DNA of 64,000 nucleotides from Armatimonadetes bacterium 55-13 (GCA_001898035.1 MKRX01000006.1:815653-879652); one strand, 5' to 3'. Shown: positions 1 to 9,449, counted from the stretch's first letter. Notes: generated by a model from the sequence alone, not told the origin. Program-made: numbers and translations.

Positions 1-313
1 TGTACATGGCCAACTTTCGGGCCGAGGCTGCGGGATCTTCTTCGATCCGCCAGGAGCCTTCTTCTAAGGATGTGAATTTCAAACCGAGCCCTTTTTCCAA
101 AAGCGAAGCAGCTTCCGGCCAAGGGCGCCGATGTAGGGCCACCACTGCCAACCGCTCCCGAAGCTCCGGGGCAATCGAGACTTGTCTCCCCTGGACGCTC
201 AGCTCCTGAGCAAGCTCGGGTAGGGTGCGTAGCTTGGCAGCCAGTTCTACGGACTGATTCTCAATATGCCGCCCCGCCCCAACGATCGTCAATACAAGCG
301 CTGTGACCAACAT
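1..313 (-). CDS. Hypothetical secreted protein, partial, secretin/TonB STN-like
   Basis: The reading frame runs off the left edge, so only about the first 104 residues are seen and the stop lies outside the window. The ATG at 313 follows a good AGGAGAGG ribosome site. The start MLVTALVLTIVGAG is a short hydrophobic leader. The stretch after it (AELAxxLRTLPELAQELS then GRQVSIAPELRERL) resembles the secretin and TonB short N-terminal (STN) fold found in secretins and TonB-dependent receptors. That assignment is by eye from a fragment. It could equally be an unrelated exported protein. Confidence in coding is good, in family low. Confidence 0.6.
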   Translation of the reverse strand, partial: MLVTALVLTIVGAGRHIENQSVELAAKLRTLPELAQELSVQGRQVSIAPELRERLAVVALHRRPWPEAASLLEKGLGLKFTSLEEGSWRIEEDPAASARKLAMY

Positions 314-376
314 TGCGAAATCCTCTCCTATAGACTACAGGAGTAGACATCGAAATGATTCCCGATTTTGTAGTTT

Positions 377-568
377 CTATGCAGATACGAGCTTTACTTC
401 TCGACGCGGGCGCGGCGTAAGCTCGCCTTGACAATTCGGGCACGTCCAGTCTGCTTTCTCGGCGCAGTCCACGCAATACGTACATTCCATGCTGCAGATA
501 AAGGCGTCGCTTTCCCACTCCAGCTCTTTGCCGCACGTTTCACACCGATCTTTCATTTCCAAAGCCAT
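377..568 (-). CDS. DUF1272 domain zinc-ribbon-like protein
   Basis: A 63-residue protein beginning MALEMKDRCETCGKEL, the typical opening of DUF1272 proteins. Four CxxC/CxxxC-type cysteine pairs (CETC, CSMECTYC, CADC-like, CPNC) suggest a small zinc-binding protein; its function is not known. An upstream GTG-type extension adds five residues (MWGQT), but the family normally starts at this ATG, which has a GGGG stretch at the right distance. It ends in a basic tail PRPRREVKL. It stands alone between the edge fragment and the divergently read SGNH hydrolase. Confidence 0.85.
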   Translation of the reverse strand: MALEMKDRCETCGKELEWESDAFICSMECTYCVDCAEKADWTCPNCQGELTPRPRREVKLVSA

Positions 569-718
569 CGTCTGTCCCCACAATGATCAGAATGTTCAAA
601 TGTGATACGCGTCACCCCCTCCCTTTCGTTCACGCATTTGTAAGAGGTTTTTTCTCAGGTTCCCGAGGCCCCAAATGGGGTGGTCTTTAGACTCACCGGA
701 GAGGGTCATAATGGCGGC

Positions 719-1333
719 ATGGCTTCTGCACGCGTGCTCTTTCAAGGCGATAGCATTACCGACTGCGGTCGGGATCGAAACGACCCTCTCAGCCTTGGAT
801 TCGGCTATGCCGCATTGGCCGCGGCCCAAGCCTTCGCGAATGAGCCCGCTCTCGATATCGAATTCATGAATCGAGGCATCGGCGGCCACCGCGTGTACGA
901 TCTGGAAGCCCGGTGGAGCGAAGACTGCATCGACCTCCGTCCCGATGTCGTCTCCATCCTCATCGGCATCAACGACACCTGGCGACGCTACGACTCAAAC
1001 GTTGTTTCCCCCATCAACGAATTCAAAGATTCACTCCAGCGCATCTGCGAACGGGTGACGAACGAGTTACAAGCCCACCTCGTTCTCATGGAACCCTTCG
1101 TCCTCCCCGTCCCGGCCGATCGCGAACAATGGCGAGAGGATCTCGATCCACGTATCCAAGCCGTTCGCGCCGTCGCCCGAGATCTCGGCGCCACCCTGGT
1201 CCCTCTCGACGGCATCTTCGCCGCCGCCGCTTGCGATCAGCCCCCGGCCTTCTGGACCCCCGATGGCGTCCACCCAAGCCTTCCCGGCCATGCGCTTATC
1301 GCCAAGGCTGTGCTGGAAGCCATGGGCCTCTGA
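719..1333 (+). CDS. SGNH/GDSL-family hydrolase
   Basis: A 204-residue serine esterase or acetyl esterase. Block I is FQGDSITD with the nucleophile serine, block II has the glycine of RGIGGHR, block III is IGINDTW with the oxyanion Asn, and block V is DGVHPSLPGH with the catalytic Asp and His. No signal peptide is visible, so it is probably cytoplasmic. An in-frame GTG at 680 would add 13 residues, but these do not look like the family and ATG 719 starts right before block I. The alpha-mannosidase gene follows 63 bp downstream on the same strand, which hints at a carbohydrate deacetylase role (inference). Confidence 0.9.
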   Translation: MASARVLFQGDSITDCGRDRNDPLSLGFGYAALAAAQAFANEPALDIEFMNRGIGGHRVYDLEARWSEDCIDLRPDVVSILIGINDTWRRYDSNVVSPINEFKDSLQRICERVTNELQAHLVLMEPFVLPVPADREQWREDLDPRIQAVRAVARDLGATLVPLDGIFAAAACDQPPAFWTPDGVHPSLPGHALIAKAVLEAMGL

Positions 1334-1396
1334 CAAAGCCAGCCCCGTATCCAAGGGCTTTACTTTCAAAGCCCAAAACAATCAGCATAGGCGCGT

Positions 1397-4315
1397 ATGT
1401 CTAATGCCGCGTCCTATTTGCGCCGCAAGCTTTCGAGCGAGCCCTCCCAAGAAATCGAAGCCCTGATCCGCCGCGCCACGTGCCAGATCGATTTCGCTCG
1501 CGCCTTTGTGGATGCCGGTCTCGGCGGTGACGCCTCCGCGGTCCAACGAGCCCAAGCCATCTTCGACGCCATCGATCCCGCTGGCGGCATCATCGCCCTC
1601 AAGACCGGCGTGGACCAGATCGAAGCCACCTTGGCCCCCATTTCCGCTGACGCGAAGGCCTACACCATCCACCTCGTCGCCCATGGCCACATCGATATGA
1701 ACTGGATGTGGAGCTGGCCCGAGACCGTTTCCGCCACCCACGACACCTTCGCCAGCGTGCTCTCACTGATGAACCAATACCCTGAGCTCACCTACAGCCA
1801 GAGCCAGGCCAGCGTCTACGCCCTCATCGAGAAGTACCACCCCTCAATGTTCGAGGAGATTAAGCGCCGCGTGAAGGAAGGCCGCTGGGAGGTCGCTGCC
1901 GCCCACTGGGTAGAGGGCGATAAGAACATCGCCAGCGGAGAATCCCTCGCCCATCACCTGCTTTACACCCGTAACTACTTCTTGGAGAAATTTGACCTCA
2001 AGCCAGAAGACGTTCAGGTGGACTGGGAACCCGACACCTTTGGCCACGCCAACACCATCCCGTCCATCCTCTCCCAGGGTGGCGTTCGGTACTACTACGC
2101 CTGCCGAACCGGCGGCGGCCACCATCACTCCCGCCACGGAGAAGAGCGACCGCCCGTCTTCTGGTGGCAAGCTCCCGATGGCGCTCGCGTCCTCGTCAAT
2201 CGAGAGACCACTTGGTACAACAGCTACGTCAACATCGGCGACAACTACGCCGTCCCCATGGTCAAGTTCTGCCAACAGACCGGCCTCAAAGATTGGTTGG
2301 ACGTCTACGGCATCGGCAACCACGGCGGCGGCCCCACCCGCGTCGAGCTGGACTACTTCCTAGAGTCTCGAGAGTGGCCCTGCTGGCCCTCCGTCATCTT
2401 CAGCACCGCCCAAGGCTGGTTCCGAACCGCCGAGGCGTACATCCAAGAGAACAACCTGGATATCCCCGTCATCGACCACGAACTGAACTACGAGTTCACC
2501 GGCTGCTACACCTCCCAAAGCGCCATCAAGAAGGCCAACCGCTTCGGCGAGAACTACTGCGTAGAAGCGCAAACCCTCGACGCCCTCCGCGTCAAGGCGC
2601 TCGCCCCGAACGCCTCAAACCTAACACCTAACACCTCCGCCCTGCGCGAAGCCTGGCTCAACGTCCTCTTCAACCAGTTCCACGACATCCTGCCCGGCTC
2701 CGGCGTCGCCGCCACCCGCGAGCACGCCCTCGGCCTCTTCCAAGAGACCGGCGCCATTACTGGCGCGGTCAAGCAAGAGACGCTGAAGTTCATCGCCCAA
2801 AACGTCAACACTGTCGGCCTTCTTCCCGATACCCCCGAGGGTCGAGAAGAGAAGGAGTTGGCGACTCAGGACAAGGTCAACGCCCCCTACGTCGCCGGCG
2901 CCGGTCACAACGCTTGGTTTAGTGGCATCTCCACCTTTGCCGGCGGCGGTAAGCGATTCCTCCCCGTCGTCGTCTACAACCCCTGCTCATGGGCACGCAC
3001 CGAGATCGTCGAAGCCGTCCTTTACGACATCTCCATCAGCCCCGATCGCCTCGTCGCCACCGATGAAACCGGGACCAGCTATCCCACCGTCGCCGTTCTC
3101 AAAGAGGGCCAAGAGTGGGCGTGGGGACATAAATCCACCCGCATCCTCTTCCCTGCGGTGGAGATCCCCCCGCTCGGCTACAAGACCTTCCTCATCCACG
3201 AAGGAACCGCTGACGGCGATTTCCCCACCGTCAATGCCTCCGCCAACGAACGCTATCAAACTCCGCACTACAAGGTCCAACTCGACCGCTACAGCGCAGG
3301 CATTCTGGAACTCGAGACTGCGGACGGAACCGATCTCTCCCTCCACCAAAACGACTTCGGCAACTGGTGGTTCTCCCGAGAGCTCTCCCGCGGCATGACC
3401 TCCTGGGTCATCGGCGGATTCGGCGAAGAGACCGCGCTCGAAGCCTCCAGCTGCCGAGTCATCGGCGACGTCCGCAACGAAGGCAACGACACCCCGTTCG
3501 GCAGCAGCCTCGCCTACGTCATCAATCGCGAACTGAAGGTCAAAGACACCAACAGCAAGATTCGCCTCAAGACCATCGTCCACTCCCTCGCCCCCCGCAT
3601 CGACTTTGAAGCCGAAGTGGACTGGCGAGAGATCGGTACCCAAGAATCGGGCATCCCCGGCCTCTACATCGAATTCGCCGATTTCCACAGCGAAGGTGAG
3701 GACCACCGCTTCGAAACCCCGTTTGGTTCCGTCCTCCGTCCCGACGAGATCGAGGAAGTACCCACCCTCCGCTACGCCTCCCTGGGCGGCGGACGCGTGA
3801 CCGTCCTCCAAGACTCCAAGTACGGCCACCAGATCTTCAACGGCGCCATCCGCACCCGCGTGGTCCGCTCCAGCTTCGACCCGGATCACGCCCCCGAAGT
3901 CGCCAAGACCAAGATGCGCTACTCGGTCTACCTTCACGAAACCCCGCCCACCGCATCTGAACTCACCCGACTCGGCGCCGCGTGGAACCACCCCCTCATC
4001 GTGGTTAACGCGACCCTTCAAGAGGGCGCACTTCCCGCCAGCCAGGGCTTCGCCGAGGTCAAGACTCCCAACGTCGTCCTCACCGGCCTCAAGCTTGCCG
4101 AAGACGGTAACGGCCTCATCCTCCGCCTTGTGGAGCACGACGGCCTGGACGAAACCGTGGCTGAAGTGGAACTGGGCGAAGACCTGGTGAAGGGCTATTC
4201 CAAGGCGGAAATCACCGACCTGATGGAGCGACCGATCGGCTCTGCCCAACTAGCAGGAACGACCCTTAAGGTGAGCATCAAGGCAAACTCCTTCGTCACC
4301 GTTCGTCTCAGCTAA
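1397..4315 (+). CDS. Alpha-mannosidase, glycoside hydrolase family 38
   Basis: A 972-residue enzyme that hydrolyses alpha-linked mannose. The N-terminal metal-binding segment is VAHGHIDMNWMWSW (about residues 93-106). The nucleophile Asp sits in WEPDTFGHA (near 212), and a central HGGGPTR segment follows. The long C-terminal half is beta-rich, as in GH38 enzymes of bacterial type. There is no signal peptide, so it probably acts in the cytoplasm on imported oligosaccharides. It is followed immediately by a 16-bp-stem hairpin that likely ends the transcript. Length is normal for the family. Confidence 0.95.
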   Translation: MSNAASYLRRKLSSEPSQEIEALIRRATCQIDFARAFVDAGLGGDASAVQRAQAIFDAIDPAGGIIALKTGVDQIEATLAPISADAKAYTIHLVAHGHIDMNWMWSWPETVSATHDTFASVLSLMNQYPELTYSQSQASVYALIEKYHPSMFEEIKRRVKEGRWEVAAAHWVEGDKNIASGESLAHHLLYTRNYFLEKFDLKPEDVQVDWEPDTFGHANTIPSILSQGGVRYYYACRTGGGHHHSRHGEERPPVFWWQAPDGARVLVNRETTWYNSYVNIGDNYAVPMVKFCQQTGLKDWLDVYGIGNHGGGPTRVELDYFLESREWPCWPSVIFSTAQGWFRTAEAYIQENNLDIPVIDHELNYEFTGCYTSQSAIKKANRFGENYCVEAQTLDALRVKALAPNASNLTPNTSALREAWLNVLFNQFHDILPGSGVAATREHALGLFQETGAITGAVKQETLKFIAQNVNTVGLLPDTPEGREEKELATQDKVNAPYVAGAGHNAWFSGISTFAGGGKRFLPVVVYNPCSWARTEIVEAVLYDISISPDRLVATDETGTSYPTVAVLKEGQEWAWGHKSTRILFPAVEIPPLGYKTFLIHEGTADGDFPTVNASANERYQTPHYKVQLDRYSAGILELETADGTDLSLHQNDFGNWWFSRELSRGMTSWVIGGFGEETALEASSCRVIGDVRNEGNDTPFGSSLAYVINRELKVKDTNSKIRLKTIVHSLAPRIDFEAEVDWREIGTQESGIPGLYIEFADFHSEGEDHRFETPFGSVLRPDEIEEVPTLRYASLGGGRVTVLQDSKYGHQIFNGAIRTRVVRSSFDPDHAPEVAKTKMRYSVYLHETPPTASELTRLGAAWNHPLIVVNATLQEGALPASQGFAEVKTPNVVLTGLKLAEDGNGLILRLVEHDGLDETVAEVELGEDLVKGYSKAEITDLMERPIGSAQLAGTTLKVSIKANSFVTVRLS

Positions 4316-4319
4316 TACA

Positions 4320-4361
4320 CCGTTGCCGACCTGAAACTCCCAAGATTCAGGTCGGCAACGG
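4320..4361 (+). terminator. Hairpin terminator after the alpha-mannosidase gene
   Basis: A perfect 16-bp inverted repeat (arms 4320-4335 and 4346-4361) with a 10-base loop begins 4 bp after the stop codon. The following bases CATCTTTCT are only weakly T-rich, so it may work as a stem-stabilised or Rho-assisted end. Confidence 0.7.
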
Positions 4362-4449
4362 CATCTTTCTGCTGACGTTGAACGACGGCAACGGATTCTC
4401 ACACTCAATAAGGTAACGAAAGGGCATTCCTTTTGTCGGATACCTAACC

Positions 4450-5064
4450 ATGAGAAATTCGTTGCCTGCTCTCCTCTCGCTCGCCCTCATCCCTGCGGCT
4501 TCGGTCGGACAGGTGTCGATCCCCAAAGGCAATATCGTCCAAGTTCTCAACAAGGACAAGCGATTCACGCTCTACCGAAAAATGCTGAAGACCACTGGAA
4601 TGGAAACCTTTCTCAGCACCACCCACCCCTACACCGTTTTCGCCCCCACCAATGACGCCTTCAAGAAACTTCCGAAGAGCGTGATCAAAGCCATCACCGA
4701 GACCGATGCCTATGGCAGCCAGGTGGCCGCCGCCTCCGCCGTCAAAGGCAAGTACGGACTCATAAGCTTCACGAACGGTGTTTCGCCTACCGGACAACCG
4801 CTGACTTACAAATTCATGTCTCACTCCGAGACCTTCATCACCACCATCAGTGATAAGAACGGTGTCACCGCCAACGGAGTAAAAATCATCGGCGAGATCC
4901 ACGCCTCCAACGGCACGATCCTCATCGTCGATAGCATCCTTCCCGTGGTCATGCCCGCCCCCGCGCCATCCGGTCTGTCCCCCGCCATTAACCCGCTTTT
5001 GTTAAAGTACGGTCTTGGACACTACGTTCTTCCCGCCCGAAAATCAAACGGGATCAGTCGGTAA
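4450..5064 (+). CDS. Secreted fasciclin (FAS1) domain protein
   Basis: A 204-residue protein with a signal peptide (MRNSLPALLSLALIPAASVGQ) and one FAS1 domain. The domain shows the H1-like segment THPYTVFAPTNDAFKKLP (about 59-76) and the C-terminal NGTILIVDSILPV motif (about 154-166). FAS1 domains mediate adhesion or matrix contacts on the cell surface. A Pro/Ala linker and a short basic tail follow. The gene ends in an 11-bp convergent overlap with the methyltransferase gene. Confidence 0.92.
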   Translation: MRNSLPALLSLALIPAASVGQVSIPKGNIVQVLNKDKRFTLYRKMLKTTGMETFLSTTHPYTVFAPTNDAFKKLPKSVIKAITETDAYGSQVAAASAVKGKYGLISFTNGVSPTGQPLTYKFMSHSETFITTISDKNGVTANGVKIIGEIHASNGTILIVDSILPVVMPAPAPSGLSPAINPLLLKYGLGHYVLPARKSNGISR

Positions 5065-5800
5065 GAAGTCGAGTTCCGACGAAAGCAAAAAGGGTAACGC
5101 TGAACATGAACCCATTTCGAGCGGCCGCTTGTTCTTGAAACCGCTTAAAGGCTTCGTAGTCCTCACGAGTCACCATGTCTCTCCTCACCAGAGCTTCAAA
5201 TGATTCGGCCTGGCGCCGTCCATAGGAGCCGGGTTCGAAGCTCGTACTGATGAGCGTAAACGCACGAACCTCTCCTTCAAACTGTCGATTCTCCGCAAAG
5301 AGCCGTCGCAAACGCCGCCCCGTCCATGGGTCGATAGCATCCATCCAGGCTTGCTTCCAATCGCTAAAGCAATGAACCATCCGCCGGACAAGATCGCGAT
5401 CCTCCCCGTCGAACGTCTGCGTGTCCCAGTCGAAATGCCCCAAAACGATCTGCCCTCCAGGTCGGACCACCCTCCCGCACTCCCGGAGAAACCTGGAGGG
5501 GTCGGCAAGGCATTCAAGAACATTGATGGAATACAACGCGTCTACTGAGGCGTCTTGGAGAGGCATCGGTTCTGCTAAGTCAGCAATCTGAAACGCAAGA
5601 TTGGAAGGAAAATCACTTACCGTTTCGGCCCCTCTCCAATCCGATCGGTCAAGCCCGAGAAAGGACGTAGCAGGGTGCGCCTTCGCCATCGCCAGAATGT
5701 CTTCACCTTGCCCGCAACCCGCGTCGACCACCAGCCCGCTAGAAGGAATCTTCAATTGCCCGGCAAGCCAATGTTTCAACCCCTCCGTATCGGAACTCAT
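5054..5800 (-). CDS. Class I SAM-dependent methyltransferase
   Basis: The Rossmann-type SAM site is VVDAGCGQGEDIL (motif I). It is followed by the acidic residue of FLGLDRSD (motif II), IADLAEPMPLQDASVDALYS (motif III region) and GRVVRPGGQIVLG (post motif), as in Methyltransf_11/UbiE-like enzymes. The substrate cannot be told. I chose ATG 5800; a GTG at 5827 would add nine residues, and neither start has a convincing ribosome site. It converges on the fasciclin gene with an 11-bp overlap and is divergent from the EthD gene. Confidence 0.88.
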   Translation of the reverse strand: MSSDTEGLKHWLAGQLKIPSSGLVVDAGCGQGEDILAMAKAHPATSFLGLDRSDWRGAETVSDFPSNLAFQIADLAEPMPLQDASVDALYSINVLECLADPSRFLRECGRVVRPGGQIVLGHFDWDTQTFDGEDRDLVRRMVHCFSDWKQAWMDAIDPWTGRRLRRLFAENRQFEGEVRAFTLISTSFEPGSYGRRQAESFEALVRRDMVTREDYEAFKRFQEQAAARNGFMFSVTLFAFVGTRLLTD

Positions 5801-5885
5801 CACTGCATTTTGACCGAGGAAACCCACTGGGCAAAGAGTTCCGCCAGCCCTAAGATCATCGGGCGCCGATCGCTAAACTGAGCCG

Positions 5886-6200
5886 ATGATTCGGCTCACC
5901 ATTCTCTATCCCAACACGGAAGGCGCCACCTTCGACCTCGACTACTATCTGAACACCCACGTCCCCCTCTCGAAAAAGCTTCAGGGAGACGCCGTCAAGA
6001 GTTTCACCGCCGACTACGGAATCGGCACTGGCATCCCGGATCAAAAGCCGCCCTATCTGCTGATCGCCAATCTGGTCTATGAATCCATGGATGCCTTTAT
6101 CGAGGCGTTTATGCCCCACATGGAGGTCCTGCAGGGAGATATTCCGAAATACACAAACGTAGAACCGGTCATCCAGTTCAGCGAGATCAAGCTCGACTAA
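5886..6200 (+). CDS. EthD family protein
   Basis: A 104-residue ferredoxin-like alpha/beta barrel protein of the EthD family. It shows the usual MIRLTILYPNTEGATFD opening, a YYLNTHVPL segment with the conserved His, and a C-terminal EPVIQFSEIKL strand. EthD relatives take part in ether or aromatic degradation, but most are uncharacterised dimeric proteins. The ABC exporter gene starts 14 bp downstream on the same strand, so the two may be co-transcribed. Confidence 0.88.
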   Translation: MIRLTILYPNTEGATFDLDYYLNTHVPLSKKLQGDAVKSFTADYGIGTGIPDQKPPYLLIANLVYESMDAFIEAFMPHMEVLQGDIPKYTNVEPVIQFSEIKLD

Positions 6201-6214
6201 GTAGACTTCCTTCC

Positions 6215-8035
6215 ATGGGCATGGCCTTCCGAATGGCGGCGCAGCCGTCCAAGCGACCAATCAGCAAAGAGACCACGCGGCGTGTCGTCGCGTGTTTCAA
6301 ACCGTACAAGAACCGAGTCGCCATTACCGCCGTGTTGGTTTTGGGTAGCGCCAGTCTGGGCCTGCTCAACCCGTTCTTCCTCAAGCACATCATCAACGAT
6401 GGCTTGTTGAAGAACGACCTCAGCGTCGTTGCCCTCTACTCCATTTACACCCTGCTCGCCACGGTGGGCAGCACCGCCTTCGCCCTCGGCTTCGGCTACC
6501 TGAGCGTCCTTGTCGGTCAGCTCATCATGCGGGATCTAAGAAACCAGCTTTTCCAGCACCTGCAAGGCATGTCGCTCCGGTTCTTCACCGGCACCCGCAC
6601 CGGCGAGATTCAGTCCCGGCTTTCCAATGACGTGACCGGCCTTCAGTCCGTCGTCAGCGATACCGCCGCCAACATCCTCAACAACGTCACCATCGTCATC
6701 TCCACCCTCATCGCGATGATCGTGATCGACTGGCGGCTGACCTTGCTCAGCGTTGGCGTCATGCCCATCTTCGTCTTCATCGCCAAGTGGGTGGGCGACA
6801 AAGCGCGCACCTATCGCCAAAAGATGCAGGCCCAAACCGCAGACCTGAGCGCCACCATGAACGAGACCCTTTCCGTGTCGGGTGCGCTCCTCACCAAGAC
6901 AAGTGGCCGGGAAGGGCTGACCCTTAGCAAGTTCGTCAAAGAGAACACCGCCCTGACCGAAACGGGCGTGCGCATGTCCATGGTCATGCGGGCGTTCTTT
7001 AACCTGATTGGCCTCACGTTCTCCGTCACCCCCATCCTCGTCTACTGGCTGGCCGGATACCTGGTCATCGGCCATCGAGACCCCGGCCTCAGCATCGGCA
7101 CCATCGTCGCCTTCACCGCGCTCCAATCCCGCATGTTCTTCCCCCTCACCAGCCTCATGAACGTGCAGGTGGAACTCAGCAGCGCCATGGCCCTCTTCGA
7201 TCGCATCTTCGAGTACCTGGACATGCCGCAGGAGATTGTTGATGCCCCCGATGCCGTGGCCGTCGATCCTGCCAAGGTGCAGGGAAAGGTCGAATTCAAA
7301 GAAGTCGTCTTCCGCTACGATCCGAGTCAAGAAGAGCCCACGCTGAACGGTGTCTCCATGACCGCCCAACCTGGCCAACTCGTCGCCCTCGTCGGCGCTT
7401 CCGGCGCCGGAAAGACGACGCTGACCTACCTGATTCCCCGACTCTACGATGTCGAATCGGGCTCCGTGGAGATCGATGGCATCGACGTTCGCAAGATTAA
7501 ACTGGAAGACCTCAGTCGCTTCATCGCCGTCGTCACCCAAGAGACGTATCTCGTTCACGACACCATTCGTGAAAACCTGCGCTACGGCAAACCGGACGCC
7601 ACTGATCCCGAGTTGGAAGCCGCCGCCCGCGCCGCCGCCATCCATGACCACATCGCCAGCCTCCCCGAAGGCTATGACACCGTGGTCGGAGAACGCGGTT
7701 ACAAGCTCTCCGGTGGAGAAAAGCAGCGCATCTCCATCGCCCGCGCCATCCTCAAGGATCCGCGCATCCTCATCCTGGATGAAGCCACCTCCGCCCTGGA
7801 TACCCAGAGTGAACGACTCGTCCAGACCGCGCTCAACAAACTCATGGAGGGCCGCACCACCTTCGCCGTCGCCCACCGCCTCTCCACCATCCGCAACGCG
7901 GACCAAATCCTGGTCTTACAATACGGAAATGTCGTAGAAAGCGGTTCTCACGAAAGCCTCCTCGACCACGAAGGCGAATACGCTCGGCTCTATCACTTAC
8001 AGTTCGAGAACCAAGAGAACCCGGCTCCGATCTAA
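6215..8035 (+). CDS. ABC transporter, fused permease and ATPase (MsbA/LmrA-like exporter)
   Basis: A 606-residue half-transporter. Residues about 25-330 carry a six-helix ABC membrane domain. The ATPase domain has Walker A GASGAGKTT near 394, the LSGGEKQRISIARA signature near 498, Walker B ILILDEATSALD near 517 and the switch His in AVAHRLSTI. It should dimerise in the inner membrane and export a lipid, peptide or drug; the substrate cannot be inferred. The start at 6215 has a poor ribosome site, and Met7 is an alternative. The last 4 bp overlap the convergent neighbour. Confidence 0.95.
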   Translation: MGMAFRMAAQPSKRPISKETTRRVVACFKPYKNRVAITAVLVLGSASLGLLNPFFLKHIINDGLLKNDLSVVALYSIYTLLATVGSTAFALGFGYLSVLVGQLIMRDLRNQLFQHLQGMSLRFFTGTRTGEIQSRLSNDVTGLQSVVSDTAANILNNVTIVISTLIAMIVIDWRLTLLSVGVMPIFVFIAKWVGDKARTYRQKMQAQTADLSATMNETLSVSGALLTKTSGREGLTLSKFVKENTALTETGVRMSMVMRAFFNLIGLTFSVTPILVYWLAGYLVIGHRDPGLSIGTIVAFTALQSRMFFPLTSLMNVQVELSSAMALFDRIFEYLDMPQEIVDAPDAVAVDPAKVQGKVEFKEVVFRYDPSQEEPTLNGVSMTAQPGQLVALVGASGAGKTTLTYLIPRLYDVESGSVEIDGIDVRKIKLEDLSRFIAVVTQETYLVHDTIRENLRYGKPDATDPELEAAARAAAIHDHIASLPEGYDTVVGERGYKLSGGEKQRISIARAILKDPRILILDEATSALDTQSERLVQTALNKLMEGRTTFAVAHRLSTIRNADQILVLQYGNVVESGSHESLLDHEGEYARLYHLQFENQENPAPI

Positions 8036-8658
8036 GTTTTGCTTGCCGTCTTCACTCTCAACCCGCCAATCGCATAAAAGAGAATCCAGCAAAGGGCCAA
8101 CGGAACGCTGACGCTGCTTCCGATGATCAGCTGCCGATACTCCTCTGTAAGGTCAAGCTTTCCACCTTCAGTGAGCGTAGCCCAAACGACCATGAGGGCA
8201 TATTGTCCAAAGACGGCGGGTGTCGACGCCAGGCAAAGCAATCGGTTCTTTCCATTTGCCGCCGCTATGCGGGCGAATCCCTCCCAGAGGAACGCCATCG
8301 CGGCGATATATCCAAGGATGCTTGAGGGGATTCCGATGAAGTCAGACAACGGCCAAAGCGCCAAAAAAACGCTTCCCGCTGCCGCTAGCTTAAATCCAGA
8401 ACTCTTAGTGGCAGGCGTTTTGGGCTCTTCCCCGCCAACTGCGAGTTCAATAGCTTCCCCTTCGGCCACAAGATTGCTCACATACCACTGACAAAAATCG
8501 TCCGGCCACCCCTGGACCTTCATTTCCAGAACGATCTCCTCGCTAGGAGTCCCCGACTTTAAGCATTCCGCACCAAATTCTCTTAGCTGCCGAAGCACTT
8601 TTGAAGACGCCTGTCGGTACACCATCATAAACCGCCCGGGTACGTATATCCTAGACAT
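8032..8658 (-). CDS. Hypothetical membrane protein
   Basis: A 208-residue protein I do not recognise. The first 80 residues are soluble and helical, with a SGTPSEEIVLEMKVQGWP stretch that looks like a short adaptor-type domain. At least four hydrophobic segments follow, about 92-110, 113-131, 143-162 and 178-198. It overlaps the stop of the convergent ABC exporter by 4 bp. The PEP-CTERM gene lies upstream on the same strand, but a strong hairpin separates the two, so this gene probably has its own promoter. Confidence 0.6.
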   Translation of the reverse strand: MSRIYVPGRFMMVYRQASSKVLRQLREFGAECLKSGTPSEEIVLEMKVQGWPDDFCQWYVSNLVAEGEAIELAVGGEEPKTPATKSSGFKLAAAGSVFLALWPLSDFIGIPSSILGYIAAMAFLWEGFARIAAANGKNRLLCLASTPAVFGQYALMVVWATLTEGGKLDLTEEYRQLIIGSSVSVPLALCWILFYAIGGLRVKTASKT

Positions 8659-8696
8659 AGGATGAGTATATTCACCTCGCTACGTCTATGTAAATG

Positions 8697-8727
8697 GCAA
8701 AAGGCAGTACCAAATACTGCCTTTTGC
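8697..8727 (-). terminator. Hairpin terminator after the PEP-CTERM gene
   Basis: A perfect 13-bp inverted repeat (8697-8709 with 8715-8727) around a 5-base loop, 27 bp downstream of the PEP-CTERM stop. In the minus direction the 3' arm ends TTTTGC and is followed by CATTTAC. Confidence 0.7.
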
Positions 8728-8753
8728 TCAATAGCGGAAGAGATTTTCGCTTT

Positions 8754-9449
8754 CTATTTCTTGGCCGCTTTGCGTCGGCGAATCAGCGCCAATGCGCCCA
8801 ACCCAAGCGCCGCCATCGAAGCAGGCTCCGGTACTGGCGCTGCCGCCGTGTACTCGATCTCACCCGCGAACAACCGCTGGGTAGAAGAGCCGTTGTGAGT
8901 GGCGAATGGGTTGCTCGCCAACCCAAAACCCTTGGCCACGCCGCCGGAAACCGTCAGTTCGCCACTGGTAAAGGTGTTCTGTGGGGCGACATTGACCGAA
9001 CCAGTACCGGAGCGATAGCCGATGCCGGCCGCGCCCCCGTCCAGCGCAAAGATCGCCAGACCATAGGTTTGTCCTGCCGTCAGATTCAGGCTCGAACCCA
9101 CGTCCAACAGCGACCGGTTGCCGTCCCCTGCCACGTTGGCAATCCCCGTACCAAGCAGGGTCCAGTCGCCGAGGTTACTGCCATCGTTAGCGATGTGCCC
9201 CAGATAGCTACCTTCTCGGTAATACACCGCGACCGATTCCGTGGTGTCCGAAGTGTCAAGGGAGTTAACGTCCAGATTCAAATTGAATCGGCCCGTCAGC
9301 GTCAGGTCGTTCCCGCCCGAGGCTTGAATGTCGAAGATCGTTCCACCGTAGTGAATCACCGAACCTGGCTCGTCGAAGTTGCTCCACAAGTCGGCATGGG
9401 CCGAGACGGCCAAGGTGGCGGTTCCAATAAGTACGAGTAATCTGTTCAT
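8754..9449 (-). CDS. PEP-CTERM sorting domain protein
   Basis: A 231-residue exported protein with signal peptide MNRLLVLIGTATLAVSAHA and a classical C-terminal PEP-CTERM tag. The tag comprises VPEPAS, a hydrophobic helix (MAALGLGALALI) and the basic end RRRKAAKK. Such tags are cut by an exosortase during export to the surface or exopolysaccharide matrix. The body is a low-charge, Gly/Ser/Asn-rich beta structure. I chose ATG 9449 with AGGAG just upstream; an ATG at 9479 would add ten residues before the signal peptide. No exosortase gene is in the window. Confidence 0.92.
   Translation of the reverse strand: MNRLLVLIGTATLAVSAHADLWSNFDEPGSVIHYGGTIFDIQASGGNDLTLTGRFNLNLDVNSLDTSDTTESVAVYYREGSYLGHIANDGSNLGDWTLLGTGIANVAGDGNRSLLDVGSSLNLTAGQTYGLAIFALDGGAAGIGYRSGTGSVNVAPQNTFTSGELTVSGGVAKGFGLASNPFATHNGSSTQRLFAGEIEYTAAAPVPEPASMAALGLGALALIRRRKAAKK

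Noticed and set aside
2987..4249. 420-codon open frame on the minus strand
   Set aside because: It lies wholly inside the GH38 alpha-mannosidase gene, has Val/Asp/Gly-rich shadow composition and no family match.
6536..7906. 456-codon open frame on the minus strand
   Set aside because: Shadow of the ABC exporter; low-complexity His/Gly/Glu composition typical of antisense frames in GC-rich genes.
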